DNA of 64,000 nucleotides from Micropterus salmoides (taxonomy: Eukaryota > Chordata > Actinopteri > Centrarchiformes > Centrarchidae). How positions within the stretch are numbered: the stretch's first letter is position 1; each line of letters opens with the position of its first letter. The position numbers and the translations under genes were made by a program. Shown here piece after piece: positions 1 through 11,799 of the stretch. Under the pieces are notes generated by a model. The model made no database searches. It was not told the origin of the DNA and saw nothing but the letters and a program-made list of their open reading frames with translations. The stretch spans positions 42,779,437 to 42,843,436 of the forward strand of contig NW_024041150.1 of the NCBI RefSeq assembly GCF_014851395.1. Reading direction: 5' to 3'.

Positions 1-1040
1 ACACCTTGGAAGAGTTCGAGAGGGAGGAGGCTTCTCTTCTGGAGAAAAACAAATTTGAAACCTTGGTAAAATATTTTTCAACCTCTTCCAATAGGGGGTT
101 TATGCGGTGCGCTAAGCGTTCTAACCGACAAACAGGTCTAATCATTTCGGCTTTTCACTTCAGTACACATCTGCAGCGTAGGTGATCTCTTAGGTAACTT
201 AAGTTTAGTTTATTATAATACAATTTTTCTTTCTGATCAAACTTTAGTGTACTTAGAGAGTAGAGTTTTTGTTGTGTGCCAAGCTGCAAGTCAGTCAGGG
301 TGATTCGGGTCCAAAGATTAGGCGTGTTAATTGCGTTATAAGGAGACACACCACTGACTGCAGTCGGCATTTTGTGCCAGAAGATATATGAAACACAGTA
401 ATACAGCTCATATTGATACATTTCAATATCGTTCTAGCAAATTCTATCTGAATTTTGTATTTTACCTGCTGACACAATGTGTTGGAAAGTATGTGATATT
501 AGAGTTAAACAAATCATTCAATTATCTCAAGACTAGACATATAATTTTCAAAATTGACAGTTTTTCAAGGCAGCAAACAATTGGACCACACTGGTTGAAC
601 TTTTTTCTCTATCCGTACAATGTTCTCAATTTTTTACCCTTGATATATTTGCAGGTTTGTCAGCTGGCAAGAGTCGGGGGGAAAGATGTAAAGGACTGCA
701 CGCACAAAGTGATGGACAGGTATTTATTTACACATTAACTTTAACAGACACAGGTCTTTAGACATCTGACCAGAACAGTTTTTCATGTTAGTTCAGCTCT
801 GCTTTGGTTTTCTTGTGTCCCCATTTTTTCATTTGGTGCTTCATTTGGGGGTTTGGTTTAGTTGATGTTTTAAGTAAGGAGCAGGACTGTGTACTTGGGC
901 ACAGTGAACGCACAGTAAGGCTGACGATGGTTAATTTATGCAGCCCTTTGTCCATCTCAGCCAATGCTCTATCAAAATCGCTGTTTGTTTTTTTGTCATT
1001 TATTTTGAATTCCTGCCGAAAAAAGCCTGCGGTCACCATG

Positions 1041-1086
<46 letters not shown>

Positions 1087-1573
1087 GTAATAATTGCATA
1101 TTAATTTTGTCTTGTATTGGATTTAGGCTCTTCACCAATCAGCTGATGACCTTTTTTAATATGAAGGGGAAGGGCAAAAAGGATAAAATTGGAATTGAAG
1201 ACAAGAAATTGTTTTCAGCAATAAAAGGTAAGCTTCATATTATGGCAATTTAAAAAAAAAAGTGTGTATAATATGTATGTATGTGTGTGTGTGGAATGTT
1301 GAATATCAGGCTTGATGTAACTTGACTTGATTTAATAACTATTTCATTTAATCAAGTACTCAAATTTTCATCTATGTATACTATGTATCTGTGCTGCAAG
1401 ATAGACCACAACAGTGGCGTTTGTTATTTATTTTTCATGTGCATGTTTTTGCTTTGATTTTAGCTGCTGTCATGAAATGGGACCCAGCTGCTACAGAGGC
1501 CCAAATAAAGTCTGCTGCAGCCGATCATTTGAAACATGCTCCCGGGAGAGTCGGGGGTGGTGGCTACAAATAA
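1..1573 (+). CDS. DUF4806-like protein, 3' part of gene (four exons, 5' end outside window)
   Basis: Four exon pieces join in frame: 1-65 (donor after 65), 655-719, 1127-1227 and 1464-1573 with stop TAA at 1571. Every junction has GT and AG, with phases 0, 2 and 1. The product reads in order: TLEEFEREEASLLEKN at the window edge, an ARVGGKDVKDC segment, LFTNQLMTFFNMKGKGKK, and a C-terminus with ATEAQIKSAAADHLKHAPGR. This order (leucine/glutamate-rich start, GG-x-D-x-K-D, L-TN-L, G-KGKK, then a tail like WL-HA-DR) matches my memory of the DUF4806 family, found in fish and invertebrates, often in transposon-like multicopy genes. Its biochemical role is unknown. The start codon and earlier exons lie before base 1. 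An alternative is a relic of a transposon-encoded protein, but all four exons are intact. Exon structure is seen; family name is by recall. Confidence 0.7.
1043..1084. repeat. TG dinucleotide microsatellite
   Basis: About 20 TG repeats in the intron before the third visible exon of the DUF4806-like gene. The open frames across it (runs of Cys-Val or His-Thr) are artefacts of the repeat. Confidence 0.95.
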
Positions 1574-2035
1574 ATATATTGTGGACCTAATAGCAGCCAT
1601 ATTTTGTTAATTGTTTACTGTTTTAACAACATTTTATAGTACTTTATTTATAACTTTACTGTTCTGGCAGTAATACAGTTTTATTGTGTTAATTTATACT
1701 TTAATGTTCTGGTTTTAAGTTTGGGTAAAATTAGTAATAAAAATATGTTTTGAGATTTAAATCATTGATTTCTTCAAGTGATCAGTTTGGTTTACAGGAA
1801 AATACTAGGCAGTTTATTAAAATTATATTGATAAGATGCAGTTTCATGACACGACAAACATTAAGTAACTGGGTTTTTCTCAGAACTAACTCTGCAACTA
1901 TTTTGAAGTAAACATTTTTTAAAGTTGGATCCTACCAAATATTCACAGATGGGATTTTCATGTCAGTATGGGTCTTAACAGTCTTTGGCATTTCTACTAA
2001 AGAAAACGTGTCTAATATTTATTCTGCCTTTAGAT
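1574..2035 (+). other. 3' flank of the DUF4806-like gene
   Basis: AT-rich sequence after the stop codon. An AATAAA at 1736-1741 is a candidate polyadenylation signal. Nothing else is recognised before the tandem array. Confidence 0.4.
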
Positions 2036-2505
2036 GGCTCCTGTGAGGACGTCTTCTGGATGTCTAACAATTACATCTGTAGCACGTCTTTAATTGACGT
2101 CTAAACAACATCCTGAAAAGACGTATAAAAAAACTTTCATTCTGGCTCCTGTGAGGACGTCTTCTGGATGTCTAACAATTACATCTGTAGCACGTCTTTA
2201 ATTGACGTCTAAACAACATCCTGAAAAGACGTATAAAAAACTTTCATTCTGGCTCCTGTGAGGACGTCTTCTGGATGTCTAACAATTACGTCTGTAGTAC
2301 GTTTTTAATTGACGTCTAAACAATGTCCAGAAAAGACGTATAAAAAAACTTTCATTCTGGCTCCTGTGAGGACGTCTTCTGGATGTCTAACAATTACATC
2401 TGTAGCACGTCTTTAATTGACGTCTAAACAACATCCTGAAAAGACGTATAAAAAACTTTCATTCTGGCTCCTGTGAGGACGTCTTCTGGATGTCTAACAA
2501 TTACG
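2036..2505. repeat. 107/108-bp tandem array rich in ACGTC motifs
   Basis: Units start at 2036, 2144, 2251, 2359 and 2466 (spacing 108, 107, 108, 107); the fifth is partial, giving about 4.4 copies. Each unit carries several GACGT/ACGTC words in both orientations. Units 1, 2 and 4 are nearly identical; unit 3 differs at several sites. No open reading frame runs through it. Confidence 0.92.
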
Positions 2506-2744
2506 TCTTTCAGACGTATTCTAGACGACTTCTTGCTCGCTGGGTGGCGGCAGAAAACGGACTGGGAGTCGTTACAAAGTTAATACGGAGACACACATAG
2601 TACAAGTGAAGGCAGATAAGTGTTATTTGCAAACTACAAAATGCTTTAATAAAATACCAAATCAAAAACTCTGTCATTTGCATCGTGTTTCTGCTTTGCA
2701 TAGTTGATAAGACCCAATGAGAGAGCCAAACATGAGTGTCTGCG

Positions 2745-2965
2745 TCATCGTTTCTTGTTAGGGTGTGGTGTGGGGACAGAGAGGACCCAAATGCAACTCT
2801 GGGGATTAACAGGTTTTATTAGGGGAAAGAAGGGGTTGAGGGACTGGAGTTGAGGGAGAGGTGGATGCCGGGGAAACGCAGGCACGGGGAACCGAGGAGA
2901 CTGAGACCAGAGAGGCGAGGGAGAGAAGAGGCACGAGAGCTGCTGGCTGTTGGAAAGCATGCTGG
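2745..2965 (-). mobile_element. Degenerate solo LTR fragment, Gypsy type
   Basis: The stretch with a GGGGACAGAGAGGACCCAAA-like start, then a GTTTTATT block and a run of GAGG/GGAG-rich sequence, aligns by eye with the first ~200 bp of the LTRs at 22158 and 27166 (GGGAGACAGAACGGACCCAAA, then GGTTTATTGAGG). It is clearly diverged and no internal element follows. I take it as an old LTR remnant of a related family. Confidence 0.6.
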
Positions 2966-3049
2966 CTTGATCTGCACTCGACTTCCTGAAGGACCTTGAA
3001 CTGTCTTTGACCTTGAATCTGAATCTTGAAGTGAATTCAGTTTCATATT

Positions 3050-3250
3050 TATTGGAAGTCAGTTTCAAAATAATTAATTGAATTTCAAATTATGCTTTTC
3101 AGGTTCAGTTTTCCAATACAATTATTATCAGTTAAACAATACAAATTCAAACTAATCTATTCAAATTCAGTTTTTTAATGTGATTATTCAAGTTAAGCAA
3201 TTCAAATTCAGATTTAAATAATTTAGATTCTAACACAAATATCAGCCCAT
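3050..3250. repeat. AT-rich degenerate short repeat
   Basis: Repeated variants of AATTCAAATTCAG and related words. Low complexity, no coding potential. Confidence 0.6.
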
Positions 3251-3299
3251 AACAGTAGCATTAAATTAATTCTACTGAATTACAGTTCTTGTGTTCAGA

Positions 3300-5200
3300 T
3301 CTGTTGTTGCAACCCTATAAAGTAGCTCTGAGCTATTTTTAACTTCTACCATCCTCCACTCACGTCTCTGTAAAGTCTCATCAAGTCTGAATCAGGATGT
3401 GTTTTCTCTGCATGCCTTGTCTTTACTGTCGGTGGGTTGAAACTGACCAACATGAGAACAGACTGCTGCTCTTTCATTCATAATCTGAAGATGCTAAAGT
3501 TTCAATCAAACGGACAGTTCAGATAAATCTTCTGTTTCTGTCAGACTGAACTAAACTCAACACTTACTGACTCATAAATGTGACATACTGAGTTATCTGT
3601 GAAGGTTCTCAGTCATCGAGGTCGTAGTTATTAGTCCAAAACCCTGTTTTCCTTTTCCAATGACTCTATTTCTGTCATGAGTCACCAGCTGCTGCTTCTA
3701 TGTGCGCTGCTGGTGAGAGTGAGATATCAGATAAGCAAACCAACAGTTATTGGTTATTTCATCTTTATTACCATCATGTTTTGTAGTTTCAGGTGTGTTG
3801 ACTTTATTGTGAAATACATTTTAAGGTATATTCAGATATTGTCAACAATCGCCTATTACATCTCTTTAATAAAAACATTTCCACCATAAATTGTTGCAGA
3901 AAATGTCTCCTGAATGCAGGAAATGATGTGTTTAATGGTTAAAATCTCCAGGGGGAGGACCCACAGACTCCTCACTAATATATTTGATCTTTGAATATTT
4001 AATTAAAATATCTTTACATCTTGTTCTTGTGAACCCAATATTGTGAATTGTCACATATTGTGAGCCAAGTGTCTCGCACCCCTAAGCAGTGCCCTTATGT
4101 CCCCATCCCTTTTCAACACAAAGTGGCGCCCTTGCATGTCGGTGACATTGTCTATACCTGTTCAAAACACTGCAGAGGTCAAAAATCGTCGAAATGTTAA
4201 TATTGTCCGTCTTACTGGTGTCATGATCATCAGGGGCCGACTGGCACAATAATTTAACTCCACCCCAGGCCACCCTGTTCATGCAAACGCAGTCAAACAG
4301 CACAAAAATAAACACATCTATCTTTCAATAATTTCTACTAGATATATATTAATGTTTTCTAGCCTAAAAAGAAAATAGAGTTGTACCGGCAGGGATAGCT
4401 CACAAAAGGCATTGCCTTGTTCACTAGAGCATCTGGTTTTCACTCTCGGAGCGTTTTGTCTGCCTGTCTGTTCACGAGGAGCAGAGAGAACTCCGCGGAT
4501 TGAAGTGAGTACAAGCTTAGACTAAACTGGTGCACAGCTCTGTCCCGTACACAGACTGCACATCCTGATAGTTACATTCAGTTTACAGATGAAAGAACTG
4601 GTTGTTAAAAAAAGGAAGTTCCAGTGACCATGGAGGAGCTGAGGTTAGTGAAGTAAATTTGAGGTTCAAAATACAACTTTTAAGCTACTGAGGTTTCATT
4701 TTGATTATAATGTGCAAATTAAATGCTTAGTAACTATCCAGAAATCCTGTGTAGAAAAAAAGAGATGCATCAATAATCGTTTTATAATCGCATCAAAGCC
4801 CTCTGAATCTTAATCAAATCGTGAGGTGCCCAGAGATTCATATCCCTATATTTACAGCAGGCCAGCACCTCCTCAAGATACCAGGAAATCTCTCGGTGCT
4901 CCCAGTGGCCAGTCTGCTATTGATGATGGTTTTTAACAGTCTGAGGTGTTTGACCCTCAGCTGGAGCGCTGAGTGGAGGTCGCTGTCAGCTGCAACAGTG
5001 CAACCAGATAAACTTGTGAACATGATCTCGCCAGTCTGACTTTGGTATCATGTATCGTCAGTAATCTGACATCGTGTTGATCTGAAAACAGTTCATTCTG
5101 TCATACTGTAATTGAAACTGAATGTTTACACTTCACCATGCACAGTCAGCTGACATACGCTCAAATTAACCTGAGATACAACAGCTGTATCTGCTGTCGG
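3300..5200. repeat. Duplicated block, copy i (partner at 59170-61640)
   Basis: Long stretches match 59170-61640 in the same order: the stretch around 3540-3600 (partner 59320), 4020-4280 (partner 60345-60605), 4380-4420 (partner 60625) and 4490-5100 (partner 60915-61450). Parts also recur at 10960-11060 and 51890-52160. No open frame is shared between copies, so I treat it as duplicated non-coding flank of the receptor genes. Copy iv has an extra ~200 bp around 60660-60860. Confidence 0.75.
3677..3711 (+). CDS. Isolated signal-peptide-like exon
   Basis: ATG followed by MSHQLLLLCALL and then GTGAGAGTGAG, a good donor site. It would encode a hydrophobic leader as in the first exon of an immune receptor, but no V-domain exon on the + strand follows nearby, and the related block at 59 kb lacks this stretch. 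It may be an orphan exon or chance. Confidence 0.25.
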
Positions 5201-5223
5201 TGGTGTAACACAAAAAAAACTAA

Positions 5224-5493
5224 ATTCAAAAGTGACCAAAACATCAGCCAGGAAGCATAGGAACTGAGAAGCGGTCTGCGGTCACCACCTGCAGAACCAC
5301 TCCTTTATTGGGGGTGTCTTGCTAATTGCCCTATAATTTCCACCTGTTGTCTATTCCATTTGCACAACAGCATGTGAAATTGATTGTCAGTCAGTGTTGC
5401 TTCCTAAGTGGACAGTTTGATTTAACAGGAGTGTGACTGACTTGGAGTTACATTGTGTTGTTTAAGTGTTCCCTTAATTTTTTTGAGCAGTGT
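5224..5493 (-). mobile_element. Tc1-like terminal fragment inside receptor exon
   Basis: Read on the minus strand from 5493 it begins TACACTGCTCAAAAAAATTA, which I recognise as the outer end of a common fish Tc1-like element, and continues through its untranslated leader (a GGTTCTGCAGGTGGTGACC stretch at about 5285-5305) to about 5224, where homology ends. No transposase region is present. It abuts the last exon of receptor copy A at a TA, the target of this family, and supplies the exon's last codons and stop. Confidence 0.8.
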
Positions 5494-6106
5494 ATTTCCA
5501 GCCAACAGCCAATCCAACAGCAGCTAAACAAACCAGAACAAAAGCTGCTCCCAGTCTGTAGTAAAGACCGTAGTTTCCCTCCTCGACGTCTCCGCTGTTG
5601 GACCCTGAAGATCAAAGTGCATATTAGTCAGGAAATGAGTGAACAGTGGAACAGCCTCCATTTACTCTTCTATATCTTCTATATTCCTCATGTTTGACTC
5701 TCAGAATTAACATGGAACAAACTGCAGATACAACATGGCACACAGACACACTGACCTCCACAAACTCACCTGAAACCTCCAGCTGGTAGATTCTGATTGG
5801 CTCAGTCTCAATGATGGCTCTCTTACATCTTGATCCACCTGCTGCAACTCGACATTCCAGCGTCGTTGTTGTTCACGTTCTTCAGAATTAAAGACACGTC
5901 TCCGTCCTTCAGCGCTCTGTCCACCAGCTGCACCCGGTCCTTAAAGGATGGATGCTGCTGGGTTGGTCTTGAGAGTCCATCTCTGTGAAAGACGACGTAC
6001 TCTGGTGGCTCCAGGTCAGGTCTGCTCCACTCTACAGCTCTGATGAAGACATCTCCAGCCCGACATGGCAGAGTGACATCATCTCCAGGTTTCACTCGTA
6101 CCACAT

Positions 6107-6959
6107 CTAAAAACAATAAAAACATCAGAGAGAAAAAGTAATTACATTTCAAAAGGACTCCACAGGACGATACAGTGAGAACCAGGGCTATATGACTATA
6201 TATATTTTGTTTGATGATAGAAAAAGTCTATCGTTTACAATTATCCTCCATTGTTTATTTTGTTGTGTCGTCATGGTCGAGTTTCAGTGTTTCCACTGGT
6301 TGCTTCTAATGGGTAATGATAAATGGGGAATAACACTAAAAAAGCTCACGTGTTCACTCGCACAGACTTCACTTGGTTAAAGAATTGGTAGCCTATGACG
6401 TTACAAGTCGCGGTGGATATTTTACGCATGGACCAGGTAAAGCAGCAGTGAACACACAGGGTGTAGATGATTGTTTCGGTTATTTGAGAGGCTGCGTCAT
6501 TAACAAGCCCACAAGCGGCTCAGCTGCTGCTGTGATAACAATTTGCAGGTGGAAAAATACAGAAAAAAGTTCTGTGTCTTTTAGGCAACTTCTGGTTAAG
6601 TGAGGATCAAGGAGACACTAAATAAGAGACTTGAGAAGCACCCAGAGTGAGGTCACCTATCAAGGAATTGTTTTGGTCAAAAAGGTCAAAGTTAACAGAA
6701 ATGTTGACAGTCTTAATTTTCACTGTTGAAGGGATTTTTAGAGTATAACATCTCATAGCTGGTACAGTAATATGTTATTTCTACCAGTGATAGACGACAC
6801 TAGGAAGGAGATGAAATGACGATGAAACGGCGATGTCACCTATTGTAGAAATTGTTTTGGTGAAAGGTCAAAGTTAACAGAAATTGTTATGTTATATTCA
6901 CAAAATATAAATCTCCTCCTGTACAGAGAGTTTACTCACGGCGGTGAGAAGCCACACTA
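6107..6959 (-). other. Intron 1 of receptor copy A, part nearest exon 2
   Basis: The part next to exon 2 (6107-6190) matches the same place in copies B and C. Around 6270-6560 a stretch resembles 29930-30090 and 54100-54130, so a diverged dispersed repeat is likely. No coding potential. Confidence 0.4.
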
Positions 6960-8272
6960 CAGCTAATTAACTCAAAACACCTGCAAAGGCCTTTAAATGG
7001 TCTCTCAGTCTAGTTCTGTAGGATCCACAATCATGGGGAAGACTGCTGACTTGACAGCTGTCCAAAAGACGACCATTGACACCTTGCACAAGGAGGGCAA
7101 GACACAAAAGGTCATTGCTAAAGAGGCTGGCTGTTCACAGAGCTCTGTGTCCAAGCAATAGGGATAACCGCACCCTGGAGAGGATTGTGGAACAAAACCC
7201 ATTCAAAAATGTGGGGGAGATTCACAAAGAGTGGACTGCAGCTGGAGTCAGTGCTTAAAGAACCACCACGCACAGACGTTTGCAAGAGATGGGTTTCAGC
7301 TGTCGCATTCCTTGTGTCAAGCCACTCTTGAACAAGACAGCGTCAGAAGCGTCTCGCCTGGGCTAAAGACAAAAAGGACTGGACTGCTGCCGAGTGGTCC
7401 AAAGTTATGTTCTCTGATGAAAGTAAATTTTGCATTTCCTTTGAAAATCAAGGTCCCAGAGTCTGGAGGAAGAGAGGAGAGGCACAGAATCCACATTGCT
7501 TGAAGTCCAGTGTAAAGTTTCCACAGTCAGTGATGGTTTGGGGTCCCATGTCATCTGCTGGTGTTGGTCCACTGTGTTTTCTGAGGTCCAAGGTCAACGC
7601 AGCCGTCTACCAGGAAGTTTTAGAGCACTTCATGCTTCCTGCTGCCGACCAACTTTATGGAGATGCAGATTTCATTTTCCAACAGGACTTGGCACCTGCA
7701 CACAGTGCCAAAGCTACCAGTACCTGGTTTAAGGACCATGGTATCCCTGTTCTTAATTGGCCAGAAAACTCGCCTGACCATAACCCTATAGAAAATCTAT
7801 GGGGTATTGTGAAGAGGAAGATGTGATACGCCAGACCCAACAATGCAGAAGAGCTGAAGGCCACTATCAGAGCAACCTGGGCTCTCATAACACCTGAGCA
7901 GTGCCACAGACTGATGGACTCCATGCCACGCCGCATTGCTGCAGTAATTCAGGCAAAAGGAGCCTCAACCAAGTACTGAGTGCTGTACATGCTCATACTT
8001 TTCATGTTTATACTTTTCAGTTGGCCAACATTTCTAAAAATCCTTTTTTTGTATTGGTCTTAAGTAATATTCTAATTTTTGGAGATACTGAATTTGGGAT
8101 TTTCATTAGTTGTCAGTTTTAATCATCACAATTAAATGAAATAAACATTTGAAATATATCAGTCTCTGTGTAATGAATGAATAATATCCAAGTTTCACTT
8201 TTTGAATGGAATTACTGAAATAAATCAACTTTTTGATGATATTCTAATTATATGATCAGCACCTGTATAATA
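6960..8272 (+). mobile_element. Tc1-like transposon relic with dead transposase
   Basis: A transposase reading region runs from ATG 7033 to TGA 7977 but needs several frame changes; the longest piece is 7407-7826. Visible features are an N-terminal MGKTADLTAVQKT start, a helix-turn-helix stretch (VIAKEAGCSQSSVSK), and the catalytic triad context: Asp in MFSDESKF, Asp in QQDLAPAHS, Glu in PDHNPIENLWG. The right end TGATCAGCACCTGTA (8258-8272) is retained, but the matching left end is not seen; homology starts near 6960. It is a 5'-truncated, inactive copy lying in intron 1 of receptor copy A, in opposite orientation to that gene. Confidence 0.88.
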
Positions 8273-8434
8273 TATTCGACATACCGACCCAGCCATGTTA
8301 CAAACACATGAAGACTTTCTAGAATAAGAGGACATGGTTTTATAACACTGGTCAATAGTCTTTCACAATAAAAGTTCGTCTTTACCAGAGGCTGCCGGAG
8401 ACGGAAGGACCAACAGGAGCACAAAGTTATCCAT

Positions 8435-10579
8435 GAGAGAGGAGGTGATGTCTGTCTGTCTGCTGCTATAACTCTGCTCGGTTTATGGATACTGTGTGTG
8501 TGAAGCATGCAGGAAGTGACCTGCTGTAGTTTCAACCATAGACTGTATGTTTAACAGCTGGAGTGGGCAGATCTCACAGCAGGGTTCACTGGAGGACATT
8601 TAAAGAAAGAAAGGAAATTCAGGTGTTCTGCATTTTGCAGTCAGTTTTTTCCGCTAGGATTTTCTCAGCAACACAACATGTCTCAACATTGCTCTTGCGT
8701 CCATAATTTTATGTTTTCCAACGAAAAACATGTAATTTTACATCATATTGGGCCATTATTTTCACCATATCTCTGAACAAATAGTTGGAAAAGCTGGAGC
8801 AGATAATAAACAAGCAACACCCAAAGATCAGTCTACTGGAGGAACTACAACCGTTAGATCTGGAGAATTGGTTGGTTCTGTTGCTCCACAGTGCTTTTAC
8901 AGTGATGGCACAGCATGTTTTGGGCATCACCCCCTAAAACCCAGTTAATGTGACCTCAGAATCATTATAGATACGACGGTTCATGTTTGCCTTTTGTGTC
9001 TTCATTTTACAGCCTTTGACATTTATCTGTAGACATTAAAATAAAAAAATAGGCAACATGAGAAACCTCCTCCCTTCTGAGGTGCATTTTATTTTCACAT
9101 TAAAATCCAAAAAGAAACACCTCATTAGCTTAAAAGGACTAGTTTGCATCACTAATTAGCCTTACTAACCTCAGCTCCTCCAGTCACCTACGTCCTCTGT
9201 TTTCAAAAACCACCTTTTCAGACTGAAAAATAATTGAATCAGTCTCTACAGGACAGAGCTGCAGGCTACGTCAGTTTAGGCTAAGTTTGTACCTGATGTT
9301 CTCAACATTGGACAAGTAGGCAGTAATAAAACACAGCTTCCAGTTACTTTCTATAAATTGAGCCAATGTTAAGTTACATAGCAGCTATGTAGCTGCTGCT
9401 TCCCTGCTCTGTTTCAGCTGGTGGGAAACAACAGACTTTTCCTGGTCTTGAGAACACACGGTAACAGACACCGTACATTTACTGCCAGAATATTTTCCTC
9501 CACTCGCCTTCATACAGGGTGCGAACTAGGCCTACTGATTCTGATCCTCATTAGCATACAAAGTGATGTTCTGTTTAACTCAACGTCTCATTTACACTTG
9601 CAAAACTCTGATATAAATCTCACATCTGCATTAAGCACAGTCCGTTAGAGTCTTACACATTGCAAAAAAAATGCAAGTTGTAAGTTACAGGTAGATGTTA
9701 CCAAGCGCTAACCTTCACTTTTCCAGCAGCTGGGCAAACAGCAGACTTTATTAATGGTCACACTGTGACCTACGCTGCACAATCACAGGTTACTTTATTC
9801 AGAATCTTCCGCATCTCGATGCATCTGAGCATCTTTTTCTCTCCCACCCCTGATGGAAGCGCGTGCATGGGATGAAAAAAAAACCCAAAATCATCATCAA
9901 TGGAGATATTATGATTCACCTCCATTTTAATCAAGTGGCACTAGAAATATGAATGATTGATATTTATCCCCAAAACAGGAGTGGAGGAAAGATCAGTAAG
10001 TTAACAGTATTACTTTTTATTATTTGTCAGACTTGTTTTAAATTAATGTTAAAGTGCTGGAATCCTCCTATATTACATAAATTAAATATGTTGAATCAGA
10101 CGACAAAATGTTGGTGATAATAACTAAAAAATGAAAATACGGATCAAACTGATCAGACAGTTTATTCATGAAACCTGAAATGATAAACCCAGTCTGATCC
10201 ATAATTTGTTATTTTGGTGATTTACAGTTGAAAATGTGTCTCATTTTCAAACTGACAGTAAAGCTTTAGACGTCTATTTTACATTAAAAATTCTTTCTCA
10301 TTTCACATTAATGCACCACAATCATCCTCATCTCCAACATGATAACCAAGGACTGCTCCATCAGTGAGACTAATCATGACAGGTGATTGATTATTGATAA
10401 GTTACAGCTTCATATCTTAGTTTGATGTAAACAGTGATCACTGCAGTAATGTAGCCCACACTGTTTCAGTGCAACTCTTGCCAACCTGACAGCTGCCTTA
10501 ATGTCCACAGTGTAGCCTGTAGATTTTATTCTGTCATTACATTGATGACACTGATAATACAATAAGCTGAGTTACTCAC
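8435..10579. other. Intergenic, upstream of receptor copy A
   Basis: About 2.1 kb with no gene I can support. The first 100 bases upstream of the leader exon hold the presumed promoter or 5' UTR of copy A. Short open frames at 8709-8948 and 9421-9648 have no recognisable motif. Confidence 0.4.
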
Positions 10580-10764
10580 CCACACATCTTCCCTTCAGGC
10601 AGAAACTGCTGCTTTCTGAGGAAAAAACTGAACGAAATGTTGCTGGTGCAGTTCTGGATGTTTCCTGTTGTAACTCTCAGGGTTTTTGCTCTCAGCAGTG
10701 AAGCTCGAGCTCTTCTGTCGTCCAGCAGATGTTTCGGGAACTTCACGTTTCTATTTTTCTCCTC
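10580..10764 (-). other. Conserved exon-like segment X, copy A
   Basis: On the minus strand the segment is bounded by TTTTACTCACAG (acceptor) and GTGAGT (donor), 185 nt, open throughout. It encodes KFPKHLLDDRRARASLL then NCTSNISFSFFLRKQQ and ends GKMCG. A paralogous segment at 16212-16357 has the same splice borders and is 39 nt shorter because of two in-frame gaps (15 and 24 nt). Both lie upstream of a receptor leader exon (2.1 and 1.3 kb). I do not recognise the protein. It may be an upstream exon of the receptor genes or part of an unrelated duplicated gene. Confidence 0.45.
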
Positions 10765-10929
10765 CTGTGAGTAAAATAGGCTACACACACTGTTAAACGA
10801 CGGTCGGTGGTCGTCTTCTTGGTTCGTCTCCCGCGAGGTTTTAAGGTCATGTGACATGGTAGTTTTGCAGCGCCAGCCGGACACAATTTCTATCCAGCAG
10901 GCCTTGTTTGAAGTCCAGCAGGCATCATG

Positions 10930-11770
10930 TTAAAGTCAGCGGATACCCCCGCGGATGTAAGTGAGTACAAGCTTAGACTAAACTGTGTTCAGCTCTGTCA
11001 TCTGGATGTTTACACTCAGTCAGCTGACATGAGATACTGAACGCTCAATTTAACCTGAGACACAACAGCTGGATCTGCTGTCGGACTTGTTTTATATTCT
11101 TCATATTCATCTCCTGTCATCATTCAGACCCACCAAAATCGAATCCTTCACACAGGCAACACATCAGCTGTGGTGTAACAGCAAACTAAAGTTTCTACAT
11201 TTAACACGGTGCACAAATTAAAGTTCAATATGCAACACAATCTAGCAGCTCCAGTGAGCTGTTACTGTGAGTGAAGAAAGACATTAATGATAGTAATGAA
11301 AGTGTGAAAGAGGGACAGCTGACACACCACATGCTGCAGGAGGGACCACTCAATCTGAAAGGGAACAAGAACAAACAGATAATTGCCAAAGACTTTATAA
11401 GGTTCACATCACCCATGAGAAGGATGCACAATAAAACTCGTTAAGAGTGAGAAACATGTTAATTCAGCCAGTATCATAGTGTGGAAAGCTTAAAAACAAA
11501 ATAGAGAGGTTATTAAACGTGGCACATTGATTGCAACATATACTGTAGCCTGTAAACACGTGACATGATGCATCTTCATCGTGCTGATGTTTCAGGTCTG
11601 CAGACAAAAGGAGAATCTCTAGGTTATCTAACTTGTCCTGATGGGATGATTGTTTCAGAAAATATTTTACACAAGAACATTTAAGCAAGTTGTAACATGA
11701 AGGAACTTTATGAAACGTGCAGTGCTGCAGGTCGTTTATTTTCCCCATCATGGTCCTAGTCTGACACCTA
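10930..11770. repeat. Duplicated block, copy ii (partner at 60935-62070)
   Basis: Shares GAGTACAAGCTTAGACTAAA at 10962 with copies at 4508, 60942 and 52057 (the last less exact). From 11040 to 11770 it follows 61490-62070 closely, including the region ending in a TCTGACACCTAGTG word (11760 and 62065). No shared reading frame. Confidence 0.65.
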
Positions 11771-11799
11771 GTGACCCTTTCCTGACATGCACTGTGAGC

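Larger units (their letters stand above)
5474..8434 (-). pseudogene. V-set immunoglobulin receptor copy A, broken
   Basis: Three exons on the minus strand. Exon 1, 8434-8386, encodes the leader MDNFVLLLVLPSPAAS. Exon 2, 6106-5770, encodes a V-set domain (KPGDDVTLPC, VEWSRPDLEP, LKDGDVSLILKNV). Exon 3 starts at 5604 and encodes a stalk (SNSGDVEEGNYG) and a membrane span (LGAAFVLVCLAAVG). Junctions are GT-AG, phase 1. Relative to copies B and C, eight bases are missing between 5854 and 5855, which removes the Tyr-x-Cys of the second V-domain cysteine, shifts the frame and gives a stop before the span. Exon 3 is cut after TGGAAA by a Tc1 end, which adds TAQKN and a stop at 5474-5476. Intron 1 holds a second Tc1-like relic. 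Family role (known for such receptors): cell-surface recognition; the ligand is unknown. Confidence 0.8.

Noticed and set aside
788..1253. Open frames with His-Thr or Cys-Val runs
   Set aside because: They are translations of the TG microsatellite inside an intron; only the 1127-1227 part is an exon.
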